A stretch of 64,000 nt of DNA from Aliiroseovarius marinus (lineage in GTDB: Bacteria; Pseudomonadota; Alphaproteobacteria; Rhodobacterales; Rhodobacteraceae): NCBI RefSeq assembly GCF_004360145.1, contig NZ_ML178712.1:352179-416178 (forward strand), read 5' to 3'. Below are positions 15,788 through 24,559 of the stretch, one piece after another. The notes under the pieces are model-generated. The model was not told the origin of the DNA and ran no database searches. It saw nothing but the letters and a program-made list of their open reading frames with translations. Numbering within the stretch: position 1 is the stretch's first letter; each line of letters starts with the position of its first letter. Position numbers and translations under genes: made by a program.

Positions 15788-16966
15788 TTACACGCGTTCG
15801 ATCGCGATGGCAGTGCCTTCGCCACCGCCGATGCAGATCGCGGCCACACCGCGTTTCAGACCACGCTTCTCCAGCGCGTTCAAGAGCGTCACCATAATGC
15901 GCGTGCCCGAGGCGCCGATCGGGTGACCCAGCGCGCAGGCGCCGCCGTTCACATTCACGATGTCGCGCGACAGGCCCATTTCATGCATGAAGGCCATGGG
16001 CACGACGGCGAAGGCCTCGTTCACTTCCCACAGATCCACGTCATCTTTGGTCCAGCCCAAGCGATCCAGCAGCTTTTGCGCGGCAGGCACGGGGGCGGTT
16101 GTGAACAGGTTGGGTTCCTGCGCGTGGCTGGCATGACCCATGATGCGCGCACGGATCTTCAAGCCGGCCGCGTTGGCCGCGTCTTCCGAGGCAACCACCA
16201 GAGCTGCCGCGCCATCCGAAATGGACGAGCTGTTGGCCGGCGTCACGGTGCCATCTTTGCGGAAGGCAGGCTTCAGGGTCGGGATCTTGTCGGGGCGTGC
16301 GTTGCCCGGCTGTTCATCTTCGCCAACGACCACATCGCCCTTGCGGGTCTTGATGGTGACAGCGGCAATCTCACCTTCAAACGCGCCGGATTTCTGTGCT
16401 TCCAGCGAGTTCGACAGCGACTTCAGCGCGTACTCGTCCTGCGCTTCGCGGGTGAACTGGAAGCTCTCGGCGCAATCCTCGGCAAAGGTGCCCATCAGGC
16501 GGCCCTTGTCATAGGCATCTTCCAGACCGTCCAGGAACATGTGGTCCACGACCGCGCCGTGGCCGATCCGCGCACCGCCACGCATTTTCGGCAGGATATA
16601 GGGGGCCTCGGTCATGCTCTCCATGCCGCCAGCAACCATAATGTCGGTGCCGCCCAGCGCGACCTGATCATACGCGATCATCGCGGTCTTCATGCCCGAG
16701 CCACACATCTTGTTCAGCGTGGTGGCGGGAACCTCTTTGCCCAGACCGGCAGCAAAGCCCGCCTGACGCGCCGGAGCCTGACCCTGACCGGCGGGCAGAA
16801 CGCAGCCCATCAGAAGCTCTTCAATCTGGCTGGCCTCGGCGCCTGCATCTTCCAGTGCGGCCTTGATCGCTGCGCCGCCCAGCTCGGAAGCTGTCACACC
16901 CGAAAATGCGCCCTGAAATCCGCCCATGGGGGTGCGCGCCGCCCCTGCGATAACCACGTTTTTCAT
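15788..16966 (-). CDS. Acetyl-CoA C-acyltransferase (thiolase)
   Basis: This 392-residue biosynthetic-type thiolase should condense two acetyl-CoA to acetoacetyl-CoA or run the reverse cleavage. The active-site residues are visible: nucleophile Cys88 in LNKMCGSGMK, NEAFAV (about residue 319), His in CALGHPIGASGTR, and the C-terminal Cys in AICIGGGEGTA. Length and motifs match PhaA/AtoB-type enzymes rather than the longer FadA. ATG 16966 has GGAGG 5 nt upstream and gives the family N-terminus VVIAGAARTPMG; an upstream extension in frame to 17161 overlaps the divergent STAS gene and is rejected. The promoter region holds a 16-bp palindrome. Confidence 0.92.
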   Translation of the reverse strand: MKNVVIAGAARTPMGGFQGAFSGVTASELGGAAIKAALEDAGAEASQIEELLMGCVLPAGQGQAPARQAGFAAGLGKEVPATTLNKMCGSGMKTAMIAYDQVALGGTDIMVAGGMESMTEAPYILPKMRGGARIGHGAVVDHMFLDGLEDAYDKGRLMGTFAEDCAESFQFTREAQDEYALKSLSNSLEAQKSGAFEGEIAAVTIKTRKGDVVVGEDEQPGNARPDKIPTLKPAFRKDGTVTPANSSSISDGAAALVVASEDAANAAGLKIRARIMGHASHAQEPNLFTTAPVPAAQKLLDRLGWTKDDVDLWEVNEAFAVVPMAFMHEMGLSRDIVNVNGGACALGHPIGASGTRIMVTLLNALEKRGLKRGVAAICIGGGEGTAIAIERV

Positions 16967-16999
16967 CTTAGCCTCCAACCTGTGCTTTTCCCGTACTCG

Positions 17000-17015
17000 C
17001 TTACCGAATGGTAAG
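17000..17015. promoter_or_regulatory. Palindromic operator candidate between thiolase and STAS genes
   Basis: CTTACC-GAAT-GGTAAG is a perfect 6-bp inverted repeat with a 4-bp centre. It lies 34 bp upstream of the thiolase ATG and 50 bp upstream of the STAS gene. Its TTACC/GGTAA shape resembles TetR-family operators of acyl-CoA or fatty-acid regulons, which would fit the thiolase. Confidence 0.5.
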
Positions 17016-17065
17016 GATCGCCGTCTAGACTGTAGTTCTACTAACCGCGAGGAAGGAGCGATCCC

Positions 17066-17413
17066 GTGCAACTGACCTATCAAGACGGGCCCGAGGCCCG
17101 AGTGATCACCGTAGACAACAGTCGAATCGACGCCGCCATCGCCATCAAGTTCAAGGATCAAATGCGCGACATGACGTCGGATGGCCCGCAGCGTGTTGTC
17201 GTGGACATGACGAAAGTCGACTTCATCGATTCAAGCGGCCTTGGCGCGATTGTCGCCGCTATGAAGCAAGTGCCCGACGGGCGCAGCTTTGAACTGGCCG
17301 CCCTGTCCAACACCGTCGGCAAAGTCTTTGCACTGACACGTATGGACTCGGTCTTTACCATCCATGACAATGTGGATGCGGCCCTTGATGGCGGTCTTGC
17401 CAACGCAAGCTGA
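17066..17413 (+). CDS. STAS-domain anti-sigma factor antagonist (RsbV/SpoIIAA-like)
   Basis: This 115-residue single STAS domain carries the phosphorylation motif FIDSSGLGAIVAAM; the second Ser of DSSG is the residue phosphorylated in SpoIIAA and RsbV. In its unphosphorylated form it would sequester the anti-sigma kinase encoded next door. The start is GTG 17066, with AAGGAG 7 nt upstream. The ATP-binding partner follows after 28 bp. No sigma factor or PP2C phosphatase is in the window, so the target regulon is unknown. Confidence 0.88.
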   Translation: MQLTYQDGPEARVITVDNSRIDAAIAIKFKDQMRDMTSDGPQRVVVDMTKVDFIDSSGLGAIVAAMKQVPDGRSFELAALSNTVGKVFALTRMDSVFTIHDNVDAALDGGLANAS

Positions 17414-17441
17414 CACACCCGCGCTATAGGAGTGCACAGAC

Positions 17442-17894
17442 TTGCAGAACGCGGCGACGCCACATTCGGATCAATGCCTGAAGCTGGACTTTCCAAGCGA
17501 CAACTTTTCTGTGCGACAGGCCTTGGGGAAGGTGCTTTCCCTGACCCTGTCGGACGATGAAAAATCGGTGGTCGAAATTGTTCTGGCCGAGGTTCTGAAC
17601 AACATTGTCGAGCACGCCTATCAGGAAGACCCGTCGGGCCACATTCAGTTGTCGGTCGATCCATCAGACACTGGGCTACGCGTTCTGGTACAGGACGAAG
17701 GGCTGCCCCTGCCCGCAGATCTGCCCAACAAGCAGGTCAATTATGATCTGACCTGCGAAACGGGCGATCTGCCCGAGGGGGGATTCGGCTGGCTTTTGGT
17801 GCAAGAGCTGACCGATGGCCTTCAATATGAACGGCGCGATGGGCGAAATATTCTGTCCTTCCAGATCCCAAAACCTGCAGAGGATCAGGCCTGA
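17442..17894 (+). CDS. ATP-binding anti-sigma/serine-kinase domain protein (RsbW-like)
   Basis: This 150-residue GHKL ATPase has an N box (IVLAEVLNNIVEHAY), a G1-type segment (VLVQDEGLPLP) and a G2-type glycine stretch (GGFGWLLVQELTDGLQYER). This is the size and pattern of RsbW/SpoIIAB-type serine kinases, which phosphorylate their STAS antagonist and bind a sigma factor or another partner. The start is TTG 17442, preceded by TAGGAG; there is no Met in the first part of the frame. It is paired with the STAS gene 28 bp upstream. Whether it controls a sigma factor or a different output cannot be told here. Confidence 0.82.
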   Translation: MQNAATPHSDQCLKLDFPSDNFSVRQALGKVLSLTLSDDEKSVVEIVLAEVLNNIVEHAYQEDPSGHIQLSVDPSDTGLRVLVQDEGLPLPADLPNKQVNYDLTCETGDLPEGGFGWLLVQELTDGLQYERRDGRNILSFQIPKPAEDQA

Positions 17895-17990
17895 ACTTGG
17901 GGCCATGCGCACCCATTCTGAGAGGTAAGAAGCGATCAAACAAGCGCGTTGGCCCAGCGGCCAACTGCGTTGTAGATCGCGGAAATCCGG

Positions 17991-18317
17991 TTAGTTCAGC
18001 TGTACCTGAAGCGGGTACTGGCCGTCTTCGAAATCGCCGAAAAGATCATGCAGATCAGGGTGTTCGACCGGCTCGCCCGAGTGGTCTTCGACCAGGTTCT
18101 GCTCGGACACATAGGCCACGTAATAGCTTTGGTCATTCTCGGCCAGCAGGTGATAGAACGGCTGATCTTTGGACGGACGGCTGTCTTCGGGAATGGCGTC
18201 GTACCATTCCTCGGTGTTGGAAAAAATCGCATCCACGTCAAAAACCACCCCCCGGAAGGGATGCTTCCGGTGGCGCACAACTTGGCCTAGATGATATTTC
18301 GCGTGTGTCTTCAACAT
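17991..18317 (-). CDS. hspQ: Heat shock protein HspQ
   Basis: This 108-residue protein matches HspQ/YccV, a small hemimethylated-DNA-binding-like protein that in E. coli helps degrade DnaA mutants and acts as a Lon specificity factor. Recognisable segments are AKYHLGQVVRHRKHPFRGVV, FDVDAIFSNTEEWY, and KDQPFYHLLAENDQ with YVAYVSEQNLV. It is divergent from the lytic transglycosylase gene with a 218-bp shared upstream region. I could not place a convincing heat-shock promoter by eye. Confidence 0.9.
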   Translation of the reverse strand: MLKTHAKYHLGQVVRHRKHPFRGVVFDVDAIFSNTEEWYDAIPEDSRPSKDQPFYHLLAENDQSYYVAYVSEQNLVEDHSGEPVEHPDLHDLFGDFEDGQYPLQVQLN

Positions 18318-18535
18318 TGATCCAACCTTGTCCCATCACTAACGCCGAACACCTTGGATTGTCCATGCAACTGGACCGGATTTTTTGGAAACAGTTTGGG
18401 CATCACACCCCCGGAAGACGCGGTTTTCAGCCGACCGGCAAAGATGTGCCGCGGGTGCGAAAAAGGCGGATCAGGTGATTCCCACGGGCCCTAAAATCCG
18501 CTAGAATAGCGAAAAAACAAACGAGCAGTAGGCAG

Positions 18536-19111
18536 ATGAAAAAACTCATTCTCGCGACCATGGTCGTGGCGTTCGTGGCGTCATGTGGCGGGGGCTCCAA
18601 GGCCCCGCGCAATCTGGACAATGCATGTAGCATCGTTCGGCAGCAGCCCAAAATCTTGCGTGCCATGAAGAAGACAGAACGGAAATGGAATGTCCCCGTT
18701 CACGTCCAGATGGCGATCATCTATCAGGAATCGAAATTCGTGCATGATGCGCGCACCCCGGTGAAATACGTGCTGGGCGTGTTGCCCATGGGGCGCCAAA
18801 GCTCGGCCTATGGCTATGCGCAGGCGCTGGACGGCACGTGGAAGGAATACCAGCGGGCCGAAGGCGGCCGCAGCGCAAAACGCACCAAGATCCAAGACGC
18901 GACGGACTTCATGGGCTGGTACATGAACAAAACGACCGAGGTCACCGGCATCCCGCTGCATGACGCGCGCAACCAGTATCTGGCCTATCACGAGGGTCGG
19001 ACCGGATATTTGCGCGGCAGTTACAAGTCGAAATCCTGGCTGGTCCGTGTGGCGGACGAGGTCGCAAGCCGCTCGATCATGTATCAAATCCAGCTGGCAA
19101 ACTGCCGCTAA
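18536..19111 (+). CDS. SLT-type lytic transglycosylase lipoprotein
   Basis: This 191-residue lipoprotein starts with a short signal peptide and the lipobox VASC (Cys17 lipidated). The SLT-like domain has the catalytic-type glutamate Glu65 in MAIIYQESKFVHDA, then AYGYAQALDGTWKEYQ and YLAYHEGRTGYLRGSY. Such enzymes cleave peptidoglycan glycan strands to 1,6-anhydro products. Asp is the residue after lipid-Cys +1 only in inner-membrane-retained forms; here +2 is Gly, so outer-membrane sorting through Lol is expected. A strong terminator follows the stop, and the convergent gene is lolA. Confidence 0.83.
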   Translation: MKKLILATMVVAFVASCGGGSKAPRNLDNACSIVRQQPKILRAMKKTERKWNVPVHVQMAIIYQESKFVHDARTPVKYVLGVLPMGRQSSAYGYAQALDGTWKEYQRAEGGRSAKRTKIQDATDFMGWYMNKTTEVTGIPLHDARNQYLAYHEGRTGYLRGSYKSKSWLVRVADEVASRSIMYQIQLANCR

Positions 19112-19118
19112 GACAGGG

Positions 19119-19147
19119 TCTGACCCGGCAAACCCGGGTCAGATTTT
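19119..19147. terminator. Bidirectional Rho-independent terminator
   Basis: TCTGACCCGG and CCGGGTCAGA form a 10-bp perfect stem with a 5-nt loop, followed by TTTT. It lies 8 bp after the transglycosylase stop and 13 bp before the lolA stop, serving convergent genes. Confidence 0.82.
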
Positions 19148-19159
19148 CCAAGATGTCAC

Positions 19160-19765
19160 TTAATTGCGCGTCCGCTTATTGATCGCGGCTGTGATCGAAA
19201 ACAGCGACGCGCCAAGATCGATACCCTTCTCAAGCTCACCCAACAGAACCGTCGTCTGCGAGCCCGCGTTGTCAGTGATGATCCACTGACGCAGCTCTGT
19301 CGGATTGGCGGTGAACTTCAGCTCGATCGTCCCGACGTCGGGGTTCTCGGGGTCCTGTGCGACGACCGTTGTCGCCGTCCCGTCATAGCTGTGCCCCACA
19401 ACCATATTGGCCTGACCCAGATTCACATTGCGCGCCAAAATCAGGTTCAGCGGCGTGCGTTTCAGCGGGTATTGCTGCGGGCCTGCGTTGGATTTCCCAT
19501 CAAAGATCGCAACCTGAGACCCGCCCGCCACGACCAGCGCATCCATCGGCGGGTTATATTCAAACCGCGCGCGCCCCGGACGTTTCAGATAGATCGTCCC
19601 GGTCGAGATCGTGCCGTCATCATTGATCTGCGTGAACTGCGATTTGGCGGTGTTCAGACCGTTCAAATAGTTGGAAATCGCGTTCAGGCTGATCTTTTCG
19701 GCCTGAGCCGGAAGCGCCGTGGCCATCAGGGCCAATGCGGCGAAAGTCATACGCAAGGGGGTCAT
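19160..19765 (-). CDS. lolA: Outer-membrane lipoprotein carrier protein LolA
   Basis: This 201-residue periplasmic protein starts with a Sec signal peptide ending near ALPAQA (about residue 22). The mature part has the LolA order: LNAISNYLNGLNTAKSQFTQ, then GTIYLKRPGRARFEYNPP and a VVAGGSQVAIFD strand. LolA ferries lipoproteins released by LolCDE to the outer membrane. It is convergent with a lipoprotein transglycosylase, though that pairing is probably incidental. ATG 19765 follows AAGGTAGATGT. No LolB is in the window, as usual for alphaproteobacteria. Confidence 0.9.
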   Translation of the reverse strand: MTPLRMTFAALALMATALPAQAEKISLNAISNYLNGLNTAKSQFTQINDDGTISTGTIYLKRPGRARFEYNPPMDALVVAGGSQVAIFDGKSNAGPQQYPLKRTPLNLILARNVNLGQANMVVGHSYDGTATTVVAQDPENPDVGTIELKFTANPTELRQWIITDNAGSQTTVLLGELEKGIDLGASLFSITAAINKRTRN

Positions 19766-19868
19766 ACATCTACCTTTACTGCTCGGGCGTACTCTATCCC
19801 GTTTGATATGGGAAGTTTAAGCCCGAACAGTAGATGATAGGCGATAACGCGCCTTTCAAGGCGGACGG

Positions 19869-20216
19869 TTACTCGATAACCGCGGCGGTCACGATCACTT
19901 CGACCTTGTGATCCGGCGTGGCCAGATCGGCCGAGCCGGTGGCCCGGGCAGGCGCATGGCCCTTCGGCACCCATGCATCCCAAACTTTATTCATCTCGGC
20001 AAAGTCTTTCATGTCGGCCATCCAAATGATCGCCTGCAGCATGTGCTTGGTCGACGAACCGGCTTCTTCCAGCAGCTTCTCGACCTGTTCCAGACATTCG
20101 CGGGTCTGCTCGGCGACGCTGTTGCCGGGGGTACCGACCTGACCGGCCAGATAGACGACACCCTTATGGGTGACGCTTTGGCTCATTCGGTCGGTAGTGT
20201 GACGACGTTGAATCAT
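19869..20216 (-). CDS. RidA-family (YjgF/UK114) enamine/imine deaminase-like protein
   Basis: This 115-residue protein has the RidA fold and the key Arg in GHAPARATGSADLA, which binds the carboxylate of imine substrates in active members. VYLAGQVGTPGNSVAEQTRE is also typical. Active RidA proteins hydrolyse reactive 2-aminoacrylate produced by PLP enzymes. It is more divergent than archetypal RidA (the middle reads LQAIIWMADMKDFAEMN), so it could belong to an Rid1-7 subgroup of unknown activity. TGAGG lies 7 nt before ATG 20216. ftsK lies upstream on the same strand after 93 bp. Confidence 0.85.
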   Translation of the reverse strand: MIQRRHTTDRMSQSVTHKGVVYLAGQVGTPGNSVAEQTRECLEQVEKLLEEAGSSTKHMLQAIIWMADMKDFAEMNKVWDAWVPKGHAPARATGSADLATPDHKVEVIVTAAVIE

Positions 20217-20309
20217 GGGTTTGCCTCAGTTGTGTTGTCGTTTGTTGTCGTTGAAAGTCGCGCCGCCCCCGAAGGGACGGCGCTGTCCGGATCGTTGTCC
20301 GGTGGGGCG

Positions 20310-23234
20310 TTACTGCTGTTCTGGAATCAGGATTTCGCGTTTGCCGACGTGGTTGGACGCGGACACAAGGCCTTCGTCTTCCATCTGTTCGACCAGACGC
20401 GCGGCCTTGTTATAGCCGATGCCAAGCTTGCGCTGGATGTAGGATGTCGAGCATTTGCGATCCTTGATCACAATCGCCACGGCCTGATCGTAAAGCGCAT
20501 CTTCGCCGTTGGTGTTGCCACCGGTCGACAGACCAAGAACCGCATCGATGTTGTCGGCCTTGTCTTCCGACGGGCCATCCGACACGCCGCCCACATATTC
20601 GGGCGGGCCGAAGCTTTTCAGATAGCTGACGATTTCTTCGACTTCCTCGTCCGACACGAACGGGCCGTGCACGCGTGTGATTTTGGAGCCGCCTGCCATG
20701 TACAGCATGTCGCCCATGCCCAGAAGCTGCTCGGCGCCTTGTTCACCCAGAATGGTGCGGCTATCGACTTTCGAGGTCACCTGGAACGAAATCCGGGTTG
20801 GGAAGTTCGCTTTGATCGTGCCGGTGATCACGTCAACCGACGGGCGCTGCGTGGCCATGATGATGTGAATGCCAGAGGCACGCGCCATCTGGGCAAGGCG
20901 CTGGATGCAGGCCTCGATTTCCTTGCCCGCGACCATCATCAGGTCGGCCATCTCGTCGACCACAACGACGATGAAGGGCAGTTTTTCGGGGGCGAATTCC
21001 TCGGTCTCGAAGATCGGTTCGCCGGTGTCGTCGTCAAAGCCCGTCTGAACGGTACGTTCGAACATCTCGCCTTTGGCCAGCGTGTCGGCGACGCGGCTGT
21101 TATAGCCCTCGATGTTGCGCACGCCCATTTTGGACATCTTGCGATAGCGCTCTTCCATCTCGCCCACGACCCATTTCAGGGCGACGACCGCCTTCTTCGG
21201 GTCGGTCACAACGGGCGACAACAGGTGCGGGATGCCGTCATAGACAGACAGTTCCAGCATCTTCGGGTCGATCATGATCATCCGGCATTCTTCCGGCGTC
21301 AGCTTGTAAAGCAGCGACATGATCATCGTGTTGATCGCCACGGATTTACCCGATCCGGTGGTCCCTGCGATCAGCAGGTGAGGCATCTTGGCAAGGTTCG
21401 CCACGACGGGTTCACCGCCGATATCCTTGCCCAGCGCCAGCGGAAGACGGTGGTTGCCGTCGCCGAAATCGCGGGTCGAAAGGATCTCGCGGAAGGACAC
21501 CATCTCGCGGCGTTCGTTGGGCAGTTCGATCCCGATGACCGAGCGGCCGGGCACGGTCGACACACGCGCCGACAGGGCCGACATCGAGCGTGCGATGTCA
21601 TCCGCCAGACCGATCACGCGGCTGGCTTTCAGGCCGGGCGCGGGTTCCAGTTCGTACATGGTGACGACGGGGCCGGGGCGGACCGAGACGATTTCGCCCT
21701 TCACACCATAGTCATCCAGCACGGTTTCCAGCATCCGCGCATTTTCTTCCAGCGCCTCGTCCGACAGAACGTGACGCTCGATCGAGGCGGGGTTCGCCAG
21801 CAGGTTCAACGGCGGAAGCTCATAGTCCGAATGGGCGTCGTCAAACTTCAGCGCAGGCTGCGCTTCGGCCTTGGCACGGGTCGACGGCTGGGCCGGTTTT
21901 TTCGGCGGGTGCTGCACCACCTTCTTGGCAGGTTGGGTAAAGCCCGAGTGCTGGGGCATGTAGACACGTGCCTCGGGTTCTGCCGAAGGAGCCATCAGAT
22001 CTTCAACGATCATGTCATCGTCTTCAGCCAGTTCGGCCATCGGTGCTTCGACCATCGGCGCGGCATAGGGATCTTCCACCGGCACCGCCATGTCGGGCTC
22101 GGCGGGCATCGATGTGTCCAGAATCATCGGGTCCGGGCTGCGGCGGTGACGCGACACGGCGCGCTCTAGCGGCGGCTCGGCGCGCATCGGATTGGCAATC
22201 GGCATCTGGCGCGAACGGTTCTTCAGCGCCGAGGCGATCTTCGCCCGGATGCGATCTTCGCCACCCAGTTCTTCCGGGATTTCCCCTTCGAAAACAGCGG
22301 GTTCAACCAATTCAGGCTCGGGCTCCACGTTGCGGCGCATCAGGGATGCCAGCAGGCCTTGTTTCTGCGGGGCCGGGGCGGGTTCTTCGTGTACGACGGC
22401 TTCGGGTTCGGCATGCAGGGGCGGTTCCGGACGCATAACGCGTGCGGTGCGCAGGGGCGGCGGGGACGGGAACTCTTCCTCGTACAGCTCTTGATACTCG
22501 TCCTGCAGCTGCTGTTGTTCTTTGCGGGCGGCGTAGCGATCCTGCATGTGGCGGGCGGTGGCGGCAGCTCCGCTGGCGGCACCTTTCGCACCCTTGCCCA
22601 ACAGAGACGCAAGCCCGGCATAGGTCATGATGACGCCAACGACCAGGAAATGGCCGATGCGTTTCAGTTCAGCCCGGTCCAGACCGAGGACAAACATGGT
22701 CATGGCGATGGCCGCGATTGCGGCGATCACCGACATGGCTTTCAGCCCAGTGCCCGCGCTGACCGGCAGGGCCGACAACATCGCGCCCAGTACGGTGTCA
22801 CCGAACAGACCGCCCAAACCAAAGGAATGGGTCCAACCGGCGCCCGGCACCAAAGTCGATGCATAGACCGAGCACAGCGCCACGGCGATCGGGGCAAAGA
22901 TCAGACGCCCCATGGCGCGCTCTTCCCCGAAATGGAAGGTCATGCGCAGCCCCCAGACCACAAGGATCAGCGGCAAGGCCCACGACCCAAGGCCTGCGAT
23001 GACAGACAGGGGCGACGCGATGAAGGCACCAAACCGGCCCAGTGCGTTTTGCGCAGGCGTATCGGTGGCCGACATCCAGCCCGGATCTTCGGGCGAATAG
23101 CTTCCAAGGATCAGCGCAATCACGATGCCAAGGGCGATAAGTCCGATGCCCAAAAGCTCTTTCCCGCGTCGTTCCAACACCGCTTGCGTGGTGCTGTCAA
23201 AGATCGGATCTCGTTGTTTCGCCTGATACGCCAT
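20310..23234 (-). CDS. ftsK: DNA translocase FtsK
   Basis: This 974-residue protein has the three FtsK parts. The N-terminus contains four to five membrane helices (residues about 25-215) for septal localisation. A low-complexity linker rich in Pro, Glu and Ala follows (about 240-480). The motor has Walker A GTTGSGKS near residue 625 and Walker [14 protein letters not shown]. The C-terminal gamma winged helix ([20 protein letters not shown]) reads KOPS sequences and activates XerD. It pumps DNA at the division septum and drives dimer resolution. GAGG lies 4 nt before ATG 23234. It is 12 bp downstream of the aminotransferase gene, so both may be co-transcribed. Confidence 0.96.
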   Translation of the reverse strand: MAYQAKQRDPIFDSTTQAVLERRGKELLGIGLIALGIVIALILGSYSPEDPGWMSATDTPAQNALGRFGAFIASPLSVIAGLGSWALPLILVVWGLRMTFHFGEERAMGRLIFAPIAVALCSVYASTLVPGAGWTHSFGLGGLFGDTVLGAMLSALPVSAGTGLKAMSVIAAIAAIAMTMFVLGLDRAELKRIGHFLVVGVIMTYAGLASLLGKGAKGAASGAAATARHMQDRYAARKEQQQLQDEYQELYEEEFPSPPPLRTARVMRPEPPLHAEPEAVVHEEPAPAPQKQGLLASLMRRNVEPEPELVEPAVFEGEIPEELGGEDRIRAKIASALKNRSRQMPIANPMRAEPPLERAVSRHRRSPDPMILDTSMPAEPDMAVPVEDPYAAPMVEAPMAELAEDDDMIVEDLMAPSAEPEARVYMPQHSGFTQPAKKVVQHPPKKPAQPSTRAKAEAQPALKFDDAHSDYELPPLNLLANPASIERHVLSDEALEENARMLETVLDDYGVKGEIVSVRPGPVVTMYELEPAPGLKASRVIGLADDIARSMSALSARVSTVPGRSVIGIELPNERREMVSFREILSTRDFGDGNHRLPLALGKDIGGEPVVANLAKMPHLLIAGTTGSGKSVAINTMIMSLLYKLTPEECRMIMIDPKMLELSVYDGIPHLLSPVVTDPKKAVVALKWVVGEMEERYRKMSKMGVRNIEGYNSRVADTLAKGEMFERTVQTGFDDDTGEPIFETEEFAPEKLPFIVVVVDEMADLMMVAGKEIEACIQRLAQMARASGIHIIMATQRPSVDVITGTIKANFPTRISFQVTSKVDSRTILGEQGAEQLLGMGDMLYMAGGSKITRVHGPFVSDEEVEEIVSYLKSFGPPEYVGGVSDGPSEDKADNIDAVLGLSTGGNTNGEDALYDQAVAIVIKDRKCSTSYIQRKLGIGYNKAARLVEQMEDEGLVSASNHVGKREILIPEQQ

Positions 23235-23246
23235 ACCACCTCGTCC

Positions 23247-24428
23247 TTACTTATACAGACCGTCGCGGATCTGGATCAGACCACGCGTCATGTCTTCTTT
23301 TGGGGCCACCATGGCGACCCGGATGAACCCCTTGCCGGGGTTTTCTTCATTCACATCCCGCGACAGATACGCGCCGGGCAGAACCCGCACGCCGGTCTCG
23401 GTCCACATTTTCATTGCGGCCTCTTCGCCATCTTCGACGGGCAGCCACAGGAAAAAGCCAGCTTCCGGGGGCCTGTAGCCCGGAACGCCTGCAAAAATCT
23501 CATCCGCAATTGCGTACTTCTCTTGGTACAGCCGGCGGTTTTCGACCACATGTTCTTCGTCGGTCCACGCCCGTTCGGCCACGCGCTGAAGCGGCAAGGG
23601 CAAGGGCGCACCGGCATAGGCGCGCAGCTGGCGCACCCGTTTAATGCTTTCCGGCCCACCAGCCACAAAACCCGAACGCAGGCCGGGCAGGTTCGACCGC
23701 TTCGACAGCGAGTGGAAGATCGTCACGCGTTCCGGGTCAGCACCGCCTTCGCGGGCAACCTCAAGCGCGCCGGGGGGCGGGGTGTCGCGATAGATTTCGG
23801 AGTAACACTCGTCCGCGAAAATCTTGAAATCATACTTCTCGGCCAGCGCGATCAGGTTTGCCCAGTAATCGCGATCCGCCACGGCACCCTGCGGGTTGGT
23901 GGGCGAACAGATGAAGGCGACCTCGGTCCGGTTCAGGATCTCGGGCGGCAGCTTCGAATAGTCCGGCAGGAAGTTGTTGTCTGGGGTTGCGGGCAGGAAC
24001 ACGGGTTCCGCGCCGACGGTCACAGCCGCAACGGCGTAGACCTGATAAAACGGGTTCGGGATCAGAACGACGGGCTTTTCGCCACGCGCCGTCTGTTCAG
24101 GGCAGAGCGCGATCAACGCGTTGAACAAGCCTTCACGGGTGCCGTTCAGGGCCATGATCTGATCGGTCGGCACATCCACGCCATAGCGTCGATCCAACCA
24201 GCCAGAGATCGCATCCAGCAGTTCGGGTGCGCCGTCATTCGGCGGATATTTCCCAAATCCATCAACAGCTTGGGCCAGAATTTCAGGAACCCAGCTTGGG
24301 AAAGGGTGCTTTGGTTCGCCAATGGTCATATGCATGACCTCTCCGCCCGGCGCATGAGCGTCGAGAAGGGTCCGCAAACGCGGGAATGCATACTCGGGCA
24401 AGCCGGAATACCGCTCGGGAAACGTCAT
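23247..24428 (-). CDS. Class I/II aminotransferase, probable N-succinyldiaminopimelate aminotransferase
   Basis: This 393-residue fold-type I PLP enzyme has the Schiff-base Lys243 in the motif FHSLSKRSNLPGLRSGFVAG, characteristic of DapC-type succinyldiaminopimelate transaminases. Other landmarks are NPFYQVYAVAAV (residues 125-136), SPTNPQGAV (175-183), and FADECYSEIYRD, which contains the PLP-binding Asp and Tyr. DapC works in lysine and meso-diaminopimelate synthesis for peptidoglycan. It lies 12 bp upstream of ftsK on the same strand. Substrate choice within this family is hard to fix from motifs, so another amino-acid transaminase is possible. Confidence 0.83.
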   Translation of the reverse strand: MTFPERYSGLPEYAFPRLRTLLDAHAPGGEVMHMTIGEPKHPFPSWVPEILAQAVDGFGKYPPNDGAPELLDAISGWLDRRYGVDVPTDQIMALNGTREGLFNALIALCPEQTARGEKPVVLIPNPFYQVYAVAAVTVGAEPVFLPATPDNNFLPDYSKLPPEILNRTEVAFICSPTNPQGAVADRDYWANLIALAEKYDFKIFADECYSEIYRDTPPPGALEVAREGGADPERVTIFHSLSKRSNLPGLRSGFVAGGPESIKRVRQLRAYAGAPLPLPLQRVAERAWTDEEHVVENRRLYQEKYAIADEIFAGVPGYRPPEAGFFLWLPVEDGEEAAMKMWTETGVRVLPGAYLSRDVNEENPGKGFIRVAMVAPKEDMTRGLIQIRDGLYK

Positions 24429-24559
24429 TTGAAACGTCTTTATACTGCCTCAGTTTTCGGGATCATGTCGCCCCGTTACCGATGACGATAGCCTGCAAAT
24501 CCCGGCGGGTCCAGAATTTCGCCGTAAAAATCGACGCTTGGGCGGGCCGGTTGTGGCTT

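Noticed and set aside
19908-22169. 753-codon frame antisense to ridA/ftsK
   Set aside because: FtsK motor motifs on the minus strand make this a shadow.
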